A stretch of 64,000 nucleotides of DNA from Monilinia fructicola (GCA_008692225.1 VICG01000002.1:946001-1010000); one strand, 5' to 3'; shown: positions 24,182 through 35,918, counted from the first letter of the stretch. Notes: generated from the letters alone by a model not told the origin. Made by a program: numbers and translations.

Positions 24182-27142
24182 TCATCCCCTAAACTCCGAA
24201 ATCATGCCTTGCATCGTCTCTCCCAAATTTTGAGTCTCGAAATCTCTAATGACACCACTGCCATTCATACCCATTGCCTTCGCACGCAAAGTATCTCTCG
24301 ATCCCTCACCGGAAGCCGATCTCATAGAAGGCGCACGAGCACCTCTACCCGCAAGCATAACCCCCAATCCGACATCCTGCCCAGAGCCAGAGCCCGGGCT
24401 CATCACCCCACTCTTCCTCGCCTTCCTCTTTTTTCCCTGCATACTCTCTCTCGTCATCTCCTCCATGATTTTCTCCACCTCACAAGTTCCCGGGCCCAAA
24501 CGCGAATCTTTCGTCTTCAGCTCCTCGGGAACGTCCTGCCATCGCATCACAACGCGGCATCTCCCTCGCCCCATGCTGCGTCGAATCTTCTCCCATCGGA
24601 TTCGGTCCCGGGTCATGCCCCGGTAAAAGGAATTCCACCAGATTCCATCGTTGGGGGAGAGTTCTTCCGATATATCGACGCCGCTGGCATCCTCTATTGT
24701 CTCTCCGAAATTCTGCAGTGCCTCGCCGCGGAGTCCGGAGCTTTGTGCATATTTGCGACAGATGCTGTGCAGCAAATTGGGGTTCTGGGTGACTTCGACG
24801 GGGAACTCACGGTAGGGATCTTCTACGTCGTAGGGTTTCAACCCGTCGACCGAGAGAAAATCGGCGATTGGAGCGTTATTGTCGTTTTCATTCTCAGCTT
24901 CGTCTCCACTTGGAAGGGAAGTTGCAGCGAACAGCTTCCTGGTTGAAAACTCGAAGATGGGAATTCCTTGGAAGGAGAAGTCGTAGTCCTGACGCTTGGC
25001 AATCTTGAAGGTGGGAAGGCCGTGTTTGTTCCTGATCAGGGTTTCTTCGAGTAACGCGGAGGGCAAGGAGGTGTCGGCTTGGACAGGGTAGGATGTGATG
25101 TTTGCGATGGGGACGGCGAGGCAGAGCCAGGTGGTTGGTGTTGGCTTGGGGAAGTTAGGAGGTGTGCTGGTAGAGGGGGCAGTCACTGATGGGTGGATCG
25201 AGGGTTATGAGGGGACGTTGAATAAATATTGAGAGCCATGGGTGTAGAGTTCCATTGGTATCGGGTCTGTGGAGATGTGTCAGTTGGCGTTTTTGTTGTT
25301 GTTTGTACAGAGGAGGTACAAAGAAATTGGTGAGATGAAAAGTGAGAAAGAGAAAATGACAGCAACAATACCACTTGGGCCGTCGAATATAGTACGGCAG
25401 ATGAAAGTACAATGGACGAGAATAGTACAGACAGCGACTTCGCCATCTTAACTCCCCATAACTCTTCATAATTAGCGCAAAGCCCCACCCGAGCCGCAGT
25501 GCAAAGCACCAAAAGACTCAACAGAATCAAAACTCACAGACTCAACTCCAAAACCTCAATCCTATCAATCTTCGAAATCCCGTCCACCCCAAAATGCTCC
25601 AACAACTCATTTCGAAACTCTCCCGATCTCAGATTCGGCGTAAAATCATGAAATGAAATGCTCCTACACTCTCTCTTCTTAGATCCTGTGATCAGCGCTC
25701 GCGTGAGGAGGTATTCACGGAGTCCTTGGCCTGTGTTTGGGTTGACTGAGGGTGGGAAGAAGGGGTTTGTTTGTACGGGGTAGACTTCCCGGGCTTCACG
25801 GGCTTCTCCTTCTTGGGGTGGCGCATTTTTGTTGGTTGCAGGTGGATGATGGTCGGGCGTTGAGGGAGTTGTGAATATCTTGTAGGTGTCCGGTGGTGGC
25901 TGGATCTTCTGTGTTAGTATTTTTCTTGCCATTGGCGTTTGTGTCGAGGCCCTTACTCAGCTGATTGCCTTCCGCAGCATCTCCACCTGTAACACCATCT
26001 CTTTCCCCTACAGCGATATATGCTCGAAGCCAACTTTCGTTTGCCGTCAGCGTCACTCGTCTTATGATGTCCCCATCCTGTATTTTTGAGCCCAAGATCG
26101 ACTAATCCTCCGTCAGGACCTAGAACCAAGTTCTCAGCATCGTGCTGTCCAGTGCCCATCAAGAGATCGAAGGGTAGATCATTGCGCATCCCGATCACAG
26201 CTTGTAATCTCTGGGATGCAGCACGCATAAATGGCATGCGGTCGGATAGATGTTTGCCCAATTTTTCTGAAGCGGAGACTTGATCCACGATTGCGTGGCT
26301 GACGTGAGCGATTTGTGGATGTGGTCCTTCTGCATTATATCGAGCGACAAGGTGATTGAGAATTGCGGAATGGGGTTCTAATCGGATTGGGACGCTTGGA
26401 GAAGGTAAATTTGTGGGGAAGGGTTCAGGTTTTTCTGCAGATGCAGATGCTTGTTGGTCTTGTGGAGATGATGATGGAATCGTGATTGGAAAGTAGGATG
26501 AAGGGCGATGAACTTCTTCTTGTGGCCGCTGCTCTTCTTGTGGCTGTTGGTGATAGTTTTGTATCGGTGATGTTTGCATTTCTTCTAATTGTTCGATTTG
26601 TTCAACGTGAGGTGCGACGGTTCGTAATGGAAGCTGAGATAAAGATGGATGGGGTTGAGCGTCAGGTCGCTCTTGACTCCATGCTGCGTAGGGCTGTTCC
26701 ATTTTCCCTTTTTGTTTCGGAAGAAGATGGTGGTGTGATTGGATTTGTTAGATCGATTCGAGGATGATTCGAGTATGATATCGCCACTGAGGTGAAGGGA
26801 CAGAGATAAGTGTTTGTCTTTATTCTGTTGAAGTTGGAGATAGAGTATGATTTGGTGTGGATTTGAATTCAATTCACTATCGTCGGTATCTTCCGAGGGT
26901 GAAGACTGAGCGAAGCGACTGGTGAGGTCAATCATTGAATTTTTCCAATTGCAGATATAGCCTGCCTCTTTGGCGGTCAGGCTAGAATCCCGAACACGTC
27001 TAGTTGATATGCGAAAGCAACTGATTGAGTTGATGTGGCGTAAGTTCTGTTGTCTTAGAACTCGGCTTATCAGAGGAACCAGAATCAGAGCCTTTATTTT
27101 CGGCGTCGTCTTCTGAATTCTGAGATTCAATATGGCTGGCAA
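24182..27142 (-). CDS. Unrecognised long protein, Gln/Pro-rich centre, frame-broken
   Basis: I do not recognise the family. A chain of minus-strand frames reads as one protein of roughly 850 aa. The parts are an N-terminal block (LTAKEAGYICNWKNSMIDL...), a Gln/Pro-rich linker (about 26480-26650), a helical block (LNHLVARYNAEGPHPQIAHVS), a block ending ITGSKKRECRSISFHDFTPN, and an open 3' exon (24182-25186) with IWWNSFYRGMTRDRIRWEKI and a basic Ser/Gly-rich tail. An intron ending near 25273 (branch AACTGAC, acceptor CCACAG) is likely; the one before it (about 25465-25540) is less clear. Frames change by +1 at T5 runs 26083-26087 and 25920-25924 and near 26703. No ATG is visible at the 5' end, so the start is probably in an upstream exon. 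The 3' part could instead be a separate gene starting near 25448. Confidence 0.5.
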
Positions 27143-27429
27143 GGCCGTACCTACCCTTCCTGACTAGTCTTTTTGATTATCTTCTGCTCTAAGAGCGAGC
27201 AATGGAAGAAGAGTTGGTGAGTCGAAGAGGAGGTGGATGGAAAGGAAGAGAAGAGATTGTGGAGGTTTAGGCAGTGGGGGGTAGGTGAAGCTTTCTACAA
27301 AAGTCTCCCGCAAACTCTTTGAGACTGAATGGTGGATCTTCATCTGAATAGAATGAGAACTTCAATGAGGTCTTAATAAGAAGAAGTATTGAACAAGAGA
27401 AGGGAGAAGTGAATCCATTCAATGTGCGC
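27143..27429. other. Pyrimidine/purine-rich upstream region
   Basis: The minus strand is rich in CTTC tracts just upstream of the unrecognised gene, as in many fungal 5' leaders. Nothing else was seen. Confidence 0.35.
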
Positions 27430-27785
27430 TTCAAGAAGAACAATATAGTATTATTTCTTCTCACTGCAACAAGCAGAATAACACAGAAGACTATCTTCAA
27501 GGAAGACAATATAGTATTATTTTTCTCAATGCTATGGACAGAAGACTACAGATAAGTGACTCCAATAAAGACAATGGAGTAGTTTTCTCCATATTTGCCA
27601 TAGATAGGAGACTATTCCATGATATCTTCAACAAGAACAATAGAACATTACCTTCCTTGTTTCAGCAGACAGCGAATGACCAGCATCAAGGAGGACAATA
27701 CATCACTTTTCTCATCTTTGCTAAAGACTAGATGACGTAGACGAGTAATCTCAATTGGAACGATGTAGCTATCTCCAACTCAATG
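27430..27785. repeat. Tandem array of about six diverged ~65-66-bp units
   Basis: Copies of a CTTCAAGAAGAACAATATAG-like core start near 27430, 27495, 27561, 27626, 27683 and 27749, spaced 65, 66, 65, 57 and 66 bp. Each is followed by a T-rich TTTTCTCA stretch and an AGACAGAAGACTA-like stretch. The unit is close to 22 codons, and from 27534 three units stay open on the plus strand (DRRLQISDSNKDN..., DRRLFHDIFNKNN...), but there is no evidence of translation. Confidence 0.7.
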
Positions 27786-28892
27786 CCATAGACCACCGAT
27801 AAATGCTCCCAATGCCAACACTACCGCAATACCCTGCACCTCGCTTGAAAGCAAAAGGGGAACTCACTATCATCAGCCAAGCCAGCAGATCTCTTCGAAC
27901 CAGCAAGAAGAAAGAAACTCATTATCGCTTCACTAATATCGAACTCTCTGCGATAATTTAGAAAGGTGCAGAAGAGGAGAAATCACAAAATCACAACCAA
28001 GATTCGCTCAATTCATCATTAACTTTCAATTCCATTGTGTGCTACGGCTCTACAAAATTGGCCAATCAACTCCTCCAATTTGCCCGGCTCTTCCAATCTC
28101 CTGGATTGGTTTCTTATTTTCAAATTGAACGAAGCGAATTACTGGCGGGCTACTTTTGTTCACTCCCTTTGGAAAATCTCGCTTATTTTGACTGGCGCCT
28201 ATTTCTTTCGCAAGGAAAAGTGTATACCTACCATGGTCTTTGTGAAGAACATTTCAGTTCCTAATGAACATGAAAGTTGCATAATGGAAAAGAAAAGAAA
28301 CTGAATTGACAGTCATGAAAATATGAAGATGAAGGAATTTGAATGGTGGTCTTGAAATGTGGATGATGTCTTTGAGATATACAAGGTGATCAATTCAACC
28401 GCAACATCAACTTGTGAGTTTATACAAAAGTGCAAAAGGAATTGCACTATTGTAATGGTACTGGGGAGATCTCATCATTCTTTCTCATTCCTCTCACAGT
28501 TCAATCTCCCTCCACAAGTGACAAGCATCTTTTGGCCCTTTCAATAGTTGGAACTCAACTCTTGAACCTTTGATTAATTCATATCCAAACTCTCCGCACA
28601 ACACCGGCATCAAGAGTATCTTGGTGCATGGAAAGGGTCATAATAGAAGACACATTGCAACAATTGCACTCATCAGGATATCAGAAACCCCACGGAAACT
28701 CTGTGCTGTGCAAATTCTTTAGCATTTCAAATCCTTTGCTGCAAGATATTCCTGACCATACTTTCTTCACCGTCCATACTTCCTCATCCCAATACTCACA
28801 AGCAAAGTACCACCTCCAACATTCAATTTCTAATCTTCAAAGGATATTCCAATAGACAGAAGAGACTAAACACGAAAGAATCACAAGATCTT
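27786..28892. other. Gene-free interval
   Basis: No coding motif was recognised; ORFs at 28035-28304 and 28628-28855 lack family resemblance. The base composition is AT-rich. Confidence 0.35.
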
Positions 28893-29001
28893 GGATCTCG
28901 GAGAAAGAAGTTCATGAGATCTTGTCGAAAGAATCACAAGATCTCATGAACTGAGAAAGATTCTTTCGACAAGATCTCATGAACTTCTTTCTCCGAGATC
29001 C
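28893..29001. repeat. Perfect inverted repeat, 43-bp arms, 23-nt spacer
   Basis: The left arm 28893-28935 starts GGATCTCGGAGAAAG and ends GAAAGAATC. The right arm 28959-29001 is its exact reverse complement. The spacer 28936-28958 repeats part of the arm (ACAAGATCTCATGAAC). The structure could be a foldback element, a cruciform, or the source of a hairpin RNA. Confidence 0.9.
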
Positions 29002-29549
29002 ACCACTTATCAATTTCATTCTGAACAATCTCTCTGATCTCAATTATTAGTAACCTTCCATATTATCTCTCCTCTCCATTCTGTTCCATCATCTTACTGA
29101 TGATAATGAGACTCTTGATGGATCTTTCAAGTCTATAAGTAATCAGGATCATTCATAGAAGCATAGCCAAGAATCTCGCATCTCCCACCTCTACCCAAGT
29201 ATTCTACGTCCACCTCATCACCTCACCAATACCACCTGCATCGACGAGTGAATATGAAACATTAGCACTTGCTACACCGTAGACTTCTCTCCAACCTCAG
29301 CAATCAGAAAATTCCCCAATCATTCAAATATTTCGCCCCAGGTAACCTGGTCCTGAGCATCCATCAGCTCTGGAACACTTTGGATAACGATGAGACTCTA
29401 TTAAACAACTACACGACACAGTATACCCACTGTGGTCTCTTCTTCCTCCCTCTTCAGATCTCGAAGAGAAATCCCAAAATGGTATTTCAACTTCACATGT
29501 CCTCACATCCTCTCCCCCTCCCTCTTTCTCCTTTATCCACAAGCTCGTC

Positions 29550-29566
29550 CCGTTGCATATCCAAGC

Positions 29567-29603
<37 letters not shown>

Positions 29604-30473
29604 GCAAGCCCAAAGTCCCAACTTCCCTCTCGAATCCATGCATCTGATTCACCATGCTGCTCTCAAGAAGCTTTTGGTTTTGTTGCATGTCTGAGTGAGG
29701 ATAGGAATTAGAACGTGGGAATTTCACCGCTTCCACGCTTCACTCCAATCCACTGCCCTTTGAATTCGCCTTCAATCTCGGAGTCCGTGTGAGTTTGGAG
29801 TTTAAGCCAAGCCCTGGATTATCCTGTTGCATATCGCAGCGAAGACGGAAATGATAACATGGGGTCTCCACTCTCTAACTTCACTTTCGTCATCCTTCCG
29901 TGTGGAAATTGCCAGAGAGGTTTTTGTTGCTTGTCTGGAGGGAGAAGGAAGTGAGTGATATGATGATAACTTCACTAATTTCATACTTCACTTCACTTCA
30001 CTTCACTTCACTTCACTTCACTTCACTTCACTTCACTTCACTTCACTTCACTTCACTTCACTTCACTTCACTTCACCTCACCTCCTGACCTTACCTAGTT
30101 TATGAAATTTGATTTCCCTTTCTGCCCCTGAAGTCTTGGTTGGACCGTTCATGTTTTGTTGCACATCTGAGTGAAGAGAGAAAGAATAAAATGTCACCCT
30201 CACTAATTCCACGCTTCCTCCACCTTCACCTTCACCCTTAACTTATTACCCATGGATACTCAATATCCCATCACATTTGAACACTTTCACTCTTTGTTCT
30301 GAACTTTCCAAGGTTTGTTGCACATCTAAGTAAAGACCAAAATAAGAAAAGACCAACATCACTCCATTCTACTAAGAATCCTAGATGGATGGAAGTTTTG
30401 TTGCACATCTAAAGAAAGAAAGAAATGATAAAATGATACCATCACTAGTTCCACACTTCCTCCACCCCCACCT

Positions 30474-30522
<49 letters not shown>

Positions 30523-31225
30523 CACCTGCAACTCAACTATACTCCCAAGACAACACCCCCTTGAATATTTTCGTGGTCGCCTTGAGCAGCCCTGGAGGCC
30601 TTTTGTTGCATATCTGAGTGAAGATAAAAGTAAGAAAGGATCAACTTCACTCAACAACTTCACTCAAAAACTTCACTCAAAAACGTCACTTCCTCGAAGA
30701 CATCCTTCCATGTATATACCTACCTAGATAATACCTACCTAGTACCTACTTACTAGATAGGTATCTCAAGAATGCTCCAGGGCTTTTTGTTGCACATCTA
30801 AGAAAAGGCAAAAGCAATAAAAAGAAGAAACCCACCCGCCCTCACCAATTCCAGACTTCCTCCCTCCCTTCCCTCCCTCCCTCCCTCCACCTCTACACTG
30901 AATATCGTCTTCCTCCAAACATGATTTTCCAGGTCCCATTGCTTGATTATGCAGGGCTTTTGTTGCATGTCTGAGTGAAGTCAAAGAAAATAATATAAAG
31001 ACTCAACTTCACTCCATCCATCCATCCATCCATCCACTCAGACTCAGTCATCAATATTGAAAAAAAAAAAAAAAAAATCCTGAATGAAAATTGTATTGCA
31101 CATCTCTCTGAATAAAAACAAAAAAAAAAAGATCCAACTTCTTCTTCACCCCATTCTTCAATTTCAAAAATTCCCAGATGATCGTTTGGTTGCATGGATA
31201 TCTGAGTAAAGACAGGAATGGTAAA
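29550..31225 (+). repeat. Array of about 12 degenerate units with a TTGTTGCACATCTGAGTGAAGA core
   Basis: Copies of the 22-nt core or close variants occur near 29550, 29680, 29823, 29921, 30153, 30312, 30394, 30601, 30785, 30957, 31091 and 31185, at intervals of about 80-230 bp and always in the same orientation. Downstream of most cores is a purine-rich AAAG/AAAATGA stretch, then a CAACTTCACT/ATTCCACACTTCCTCC-like stretch. In many units a private microsatellite follows: AAAG (29569-29603), ACTTC (29986-30077), CTTTCA (30472-30525), CCCT (30860-30888), CATC (31014-31033) and ACTC (31240-31286). No ORF spans the units. Confidence 0.8.
29986..30077. repeat. (ACTTC)n microsatellite
   Basis: About 18 near-perfect copies of a 5-bp unit inside the degenerate array described above. 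Confidence 0.9.
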
Positions 31226-31239
31226 AGAACGACCAACTT

Positions 31240-31341
31240 TACTCACTCACTCACTCACTCACTCACTCACTCACTCACTCACTCACTTTCCACTCCGTTT
31301 CTTGAATTATCCATATCCATATCCATATCCATATCCATATC
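31240..31341. repeat. (ACTC)n and (ATATCC)n microsatellites
   Basis: About 12 copies of ACTC (31240-31286) are followed by about five copies of a CATATC unit (31308-31341), at the right end of the core-motif array. Confidence 0.85.
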
Positions 31342-31526
31342 CCATTCCCACACCCCATCATACCCCACTACAATACATCTACCTCATCATCATACTCCCT
31401 TGAATCTCATCCAATAGAAGAAGAACCACAAAAGACTTACCTACCTACCTACCTACCTAGTAATCAATATACACCGATACATCCCTGTTGTCCAATATCT
31501 CATTTTATATCTTCACAATTATTATT

Positions 31527-31558
<32 letters not shown>
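31527..31558. repeat. (ATC)n microsatellite
   Basis: About ten copies of a TCA triplet. The region from here to the GH72 stop codon has no other feature. Confidence 0.85.
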
Positions 31559-31893
31559 ATAGTAAGAACCATACTCATAAGAAAACCATTATTATCTTAT
31601 TTGATTATTATTTATTTATTATCGTTGATCTAAAATATAAAATATTGACCAACTCATAACTTTCTATATCTACAGGATGATGGCCTGTCATGTCCCACCT
31701 AAGAAAGGTAACCCGATCGCGTTCAAAATGATTCAATCCAAATCAAAAAAACGCCGCGCTTTCATTCATCGTAATGCGCCCATGGTCCGAATTAACGTAA
31801 AAGGGATTTCTCCACCCATCATAATCATTTATACATTTAAAGCCATCCAGGCTGACGAAAAGAAACTTTTGTAAAAGAATTGTACCAGGATTC

Positions 31894-33314
31894 TTATAAC
31901 CAGTACATGAATCCGAACATCACTGCTGCTAACCCTACACACTCATTCCGGTGATTTCTTTACCACCAGATGCGCTACCCTTTTTTTGTCGAGGTGGCAG
32001 AAGCAGCTGAACCAGTGGCGCTACCGGTTGAAGATATTGATCCAGAGGTAGTTGTTGCAGTACCCGTTACTTCTTTCTGACCAATAGATGGTAATTTGAC
32101 ATCACCATCAACTAACCAACCCCCCGAGGTTGATGCAGGGCAAGCGGGTGGTGTCAAAGTGGGTGAATACGCCGAACTTGCAACACCAGTTGGGGTTAAA
32201 GTTGACCATTGACTCTGAAGGTTGGCAAAATCTGGAGAGACAGGAGTGGGAGTGCCGGCACGAGAGTAACCGCCTGCAACACCTGAAGCGACAACAGTAG
32301 CAGCTACCGTTGAACCATAACTGATCAACCCATAATCATTGGCTTCTTCAATCCATTCATACACAATTGCTCCAGACCATTGATCATCCATCTCCGGGCC
32401 AAGAATAGCCGCTTGATCTTGGAAGGTTCTTGGTTTAACCGTGTTGCAACCCGTCTCCGAAAAGAAGATCGGGATGTTGAAGCCATCGGCATACGAATTG
32501 AGAGTTTTATAACCAGAAGTCGAAAAAATCACTGTTGCCGCACCATTCGTATGCGTTCAAGCCGAAGAAGTCGATAGCCTCGGAAGTATTGGCACCACAA
32601 GCAAGATAGTTTTGAAGCATAGGGCGTAATTCCGCAATATCGGCCGCAGAGTAACCGATAGGAATTTCTCGATATCCTTTTGAATTTCTGTACGCTTTCA
32701 TGTCCCTAGCAGCGGCTTTAAATGAATGGTGCCGCTAAAGATTGATTGTTCATAGCGATAACCTCATTTCCCACAAAGAACCCTAATGTGTTATCGTATT
32801 TGGCGAAAGCATCCATCACTTTACCAAATGCTGTATATTGGCTTTGGTCCCAAGTCGCATCCGTCTGTGGGGGGTTATTAGTCATGGTCTATGGTCAAGT
32901 AACAAGGTATAGATAGCATACTGGAGTGATTGCGGTATTGAAAGTGTCCAAATCCAAGAAGAGGTAAACGCCCGCATCAGCAAAAGCAGACATACATCCA
33001 GAGTGATCTCCAGAAGGGTCAACGTGATAAACACGAATAGCATTTGCGCCCAAAGTCTTCATCAAAGAGGCATCGAGTTGGCATTGTTTTGTGTCGATTA
33101 AAGGGTCAGCTTCGGTCAATTGATATGCGACACCTAGATATTGTCAGCCAAGGATTTTAGCATTAGATGATACGACCTCACCTTTGATGAAAAATTGATC
33201 ACCATCACTTGTGAAGAACTTTGAACCAGTCGTAGAGATTGTGGCAATAGCATTAACGGTAGTGATAACTACACTGGCAATCAAGCCAGCTCTGGCAAGG
33301 GACTTGGAGAACAT
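31894..33314 (-). CDS. GH72 1,3-beta-glucanosyltransferase, GPI-anchored (Gel/Gas family)
   Basis: Gel/Gas enzymes split and religate beta-1,3-glucan chains at the outer face of the plasma membrane and wall. From ATG 33314 the signal peptide is MFSKSLARAGLIASVVITTV, then GSKFFTSDGDQFFIKGVAYQ (an intron at 33134-33181 falls after IK). Next are NAIRVYHVDPSGDHSGCM, a second intron (32865-32941), the acid/base Glu in FFVGNEVIAMN, GLNAYEWCG, and the nucleophile Glu in IFFSETGCN. The Ser/Thr-rich C-terminus should run into a GPI signal (VGLAAVMFGFMYWL) with TAA at 31894, but as given it stops at 31975. Four single-base homopolymer differences break it: extra T at 32721-32723, six instead of five at 32523-32528, seven instead of six at 31981-31987, and one missing base near 31935. 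Because the protein is otherwise perfectly conserved, these look like sequence errors. Confidence 0.9.
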
Positions 33315-34557
33315 GATGCAAAAGAGTGGTTATTATTGTATGTACAAACAACGAAATAGTGAAAAGTAGAAATGAAAGTCGATGCGATTTTGAAGATGGA
33401 AATACTGCAGACCCGGCAGTAGAAGGAAGGATTATAGGCTGGTCAAATGTGGATATTGGAGTTCAAGGAGATAAACAACCACGATGGGGAGCTTCTCTTT
33501 TTCAGATGATTGACATCCACAAGTACCAAGGTTGGTTGGTTGGGGGGTTTTTTTTCTCTTCTCCGCCTCCTTGCAAAGGTTAGAGTGGAAAAGGTCAGGA
33601 CTCAGGACTCTGGACTCAGGACTCAGGAAGGTAACGACCGGCTGGGGTGAAGTAGGGAAACAAATGTAATAGTGGAGTTCCAAATGAAGAAGACTACAGT
33701 ACTATACAGTAAGTAGTAAAGTCTCAATTCAAAATGGGGGGAATTCGGGGGAGGAGGAATTCGGAAAGTAGAAGTCTGGACCGTCCTTTCGTTTTATGAA
33801 AACTATCACAGCACCAAGATCGACTACAATTTGAGATTATGCAGTGGAGCAGCAACAAACAAGAAACAGCAAGAGTACTGTAGTAAGCATTAAGGACGAA
33901 GATGCATTTGACGAATGGTGAAAAGCTATTTACAGTAAAGAAGAGTAAAAGAGTCGGTTGCAAAGTGGGATGGATGGCTGGATGGATGGATGGCTGGATG
34001 GATGGATGGATGGACGGATGGATATGCAATGATGAGGAAAGCGAGAGAATGAGGATTGAACAATCCACGAAAGTTGGTTCTAATCAGTCTGTCCTTGGTT
34101 GTTGTACTGTAGGAGACTAGGAGTTGAGGTGAGCACTGAGCACTGAGCGCTGAGAAGTTGTGATATTGAGAAATATGCGGGAGCAAGGAGGAAGGTGCAG
34201 TATTAGCGTCGGTCAATTTTCTACGGCACGGCTAGAAAAATCAAGGAACGGTCTAAAAAGGTATCAAGGCTTAGGATACTCCATGCTGATTGCGGCCAAT
34301 GAACGATGGAATTGATCGATTAATAATATTCAGGATTTCCGAATCTATCTTCTCGTTAATCTGATTGGTCAATTATTCCATCAATTATTTCATAATGCGG
34401 TCAATTTTAATCCACTTTCATACATTTGCATTTGCATTTGCATTTGCATAAGATGATCATGAACGTCGCAGAAGAGTTTAACAGCTTCAGCCTGCCCTTT
34501 TTAACCTACGGAGTACCCTTGTGAATAATAAGTTGAGGCATTTTCTTGGAATCTTCT
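33315..34557. other. Long upstream region of the GH72 gene
   Basis: No coding motif. It contains a GGAT/GGCT microsatellite (33969-34023), repeated GGACTCAGGACTC (33597-33628) and a TTTGCA repeat (34424-34450). It presumably includes the GH72 promoter. Confidence 0.5.
33969..34023. repeat. (GGAT)n-type microsatellite
   Basis: About 13 copies of a 4-bp unit GATG with occasional GGCT/GGAC variants. Confidence 0.85.
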
Positions 34558-34559
34558 TA

Positions 34560-34789
34560 CTCTCCCCCCCCGGAATAAATGTTAATTGATGGATCCTCCC
34601 CAGTTTGCTTCATCTGATTGGTTATAATCCTTTGCACAAGCCAGATTTTGATCTTTTAGTTGAATCAGGGTGGAATTTAGCAAATTTTTATCCTTGAGCT
34701 GTGGCAAAATCGAGGTCCAATGATAAAAACTATTTGCTAGATTTATATGGGCCGACCCATACTTTAACATTTATTCCGGGGGGGGAGAG
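34560..34789. mobile_element. 230-bp MITE with perfect 26-bp TIRs and TA target duplication
   Basis: The left terminus 34560-34585 begins CTCTCCCCCCCCGG and ends ATAAATGTTAA. The right terminus 34764-34789 is its exact reverse complement. TA flanks both ends (34558-34559 and 34790-34791), as in Tc1/mariner insertions. The 178-bp interior has no ORF or transposase remnant. Perfect termini suggest recent insertion or active mobilisation by a related autonomous element elsewhere in the genome. Confidence 0.85.
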
Positions 34790-34873
34790 TATCACCTGGG
34801 CATTGCTTGAATCAATAACCTATCCCTATTAAGGTTAGCGTTATGACTACGGAGGACTGTGTATCTATCTACA

Positions 34874-34907
34874 GTACTGTCTATCTACCCAGGTAGATAG
34901 ACAGTAC
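34874..34907. repeat. Near-perfect palindrome, 16-bp arms
   Basis: The left arm GTACTGTCTATCTACC (34874-34889) and its reverse complement (34892-34907) are separated by two bases. Confidence 0.85.
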
Positions 34908-35543
34908 AGAGTACCCAGGCAGTATTACCTAATAAACCTGACATTGAAAAGATATATCATTGGTCGGGCTTTGGATAGAGAAGGGATTTCATGGATGCAT
35001 GAGTTGAATCTATTACCAAAGAAGATTAGGGAGCTTTTTGATTTGATTTGATTTTATTTTACTCCGTACAGTATTTCATTTCATTTCATTTCATTTCATT
35101 CGCAAAGTACAGAGTAACAAACAACAAGAACAAAAACCCCTTGTGACAATCTCATCAATACAATATCAAGCTTCTATCAAGTTTCATTTCTACATAAAAC
35201 AAACATACCTACATATATAATCCATACCTACAATATATACTTACTTCCAACTTTCACAACCCTCCAGGGCTTCATACAATAAACATCAATTTGGATGAAA
35301 CCAAAACTCTAATAAGCAAGAACATTTCACTCGAAACTCAATCGAGCACATACTCAATAAATGGTTTCAAACTGAGATCAATGTCATGAAAATATTGGGT
35401 TAATTAAAAGAATGAATGACCTCGGGAGTCGGGACTCTTTACCCCAAACCATTCAATCTCATTCAATCTCATTCAACCTTTTCTTCATATAACCTGAAAG
35501 TAGTATCCGTGGATGTTATAAAATACGGCAATCATCTTCTCTG

Positions 35544-35585
35544 TTGAGTCTTGAGTCTTGAGTCTTGAGTCTTGAGTCTTGAGTT
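35544..35585. repeat. Six copies of the 7-mer TTGAGTC
   Basis: Perfect tandem copies; no coding context. Confidence 0.9.
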
Positions 35586-35820
35586 GATTATCTATTATTG
35601 CTTTGACTTCCAAGGTTACATTCAAATCCTCCTTCTATTTCAACCTACCCATATTTCACGGACGTTATCATTTGCTTGTCCCTGACAAATTGGACTCACC
35701 GCCTACTACTATTACTACTACTACTGTTAACTAACTTTACTCTACAGTACGGAGTATACAGAGTACATACAGTAATCCATGGATAGTCAATAAACTATTT
35801 TAGCTGCGGCTATGAGGTGG

Positions 35821-35918
35821 CTTTGTAGCTTTGTGGCTTTGTGGCTTTGTGGCTTTGTGGCTTTGTGGCTTTGTACCTTTGTGGCTTTGTACCTTTGTAC
35901 CTTTGTACCTTTGTGGCT
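35821..35918. repeat. Twelve copies of the 8-mer CTTTGTGG/CTTTGTAC
   Basis: The tandem array has two unit variants, GG-ending in the left part and AC-ending in the right part, a pattern expected from slippage after a founding substitution. Confidence 0.9.

Noticed and set aside
24209..24946. 245-aa plus-strand ORF
   Set aside because: It lies opposite the long open 3' exon of the minus-strand gene and has no recognisable motif.
25183..25530. Small membrane-protein-like ORF on the minus strand
   Set aside because: Its hydrophobic stretch coincides with an intron with a good branch site and acceptor (ending near 25273), so it is more likely intron sequence of the long gene; a separate gene start near 25448 cannot be fully excluded.
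29900..30088. ORF reading as (FTSLH)n
   Set aside because: A 5-bp microsatellite gives open frames by composition alone; there is no coding context.
29550..31225. CRISPR-like array
   Set aside because: Spacing between cores is irregular (80-230 bp), the cores are degenerate and the host is a eukaryote.
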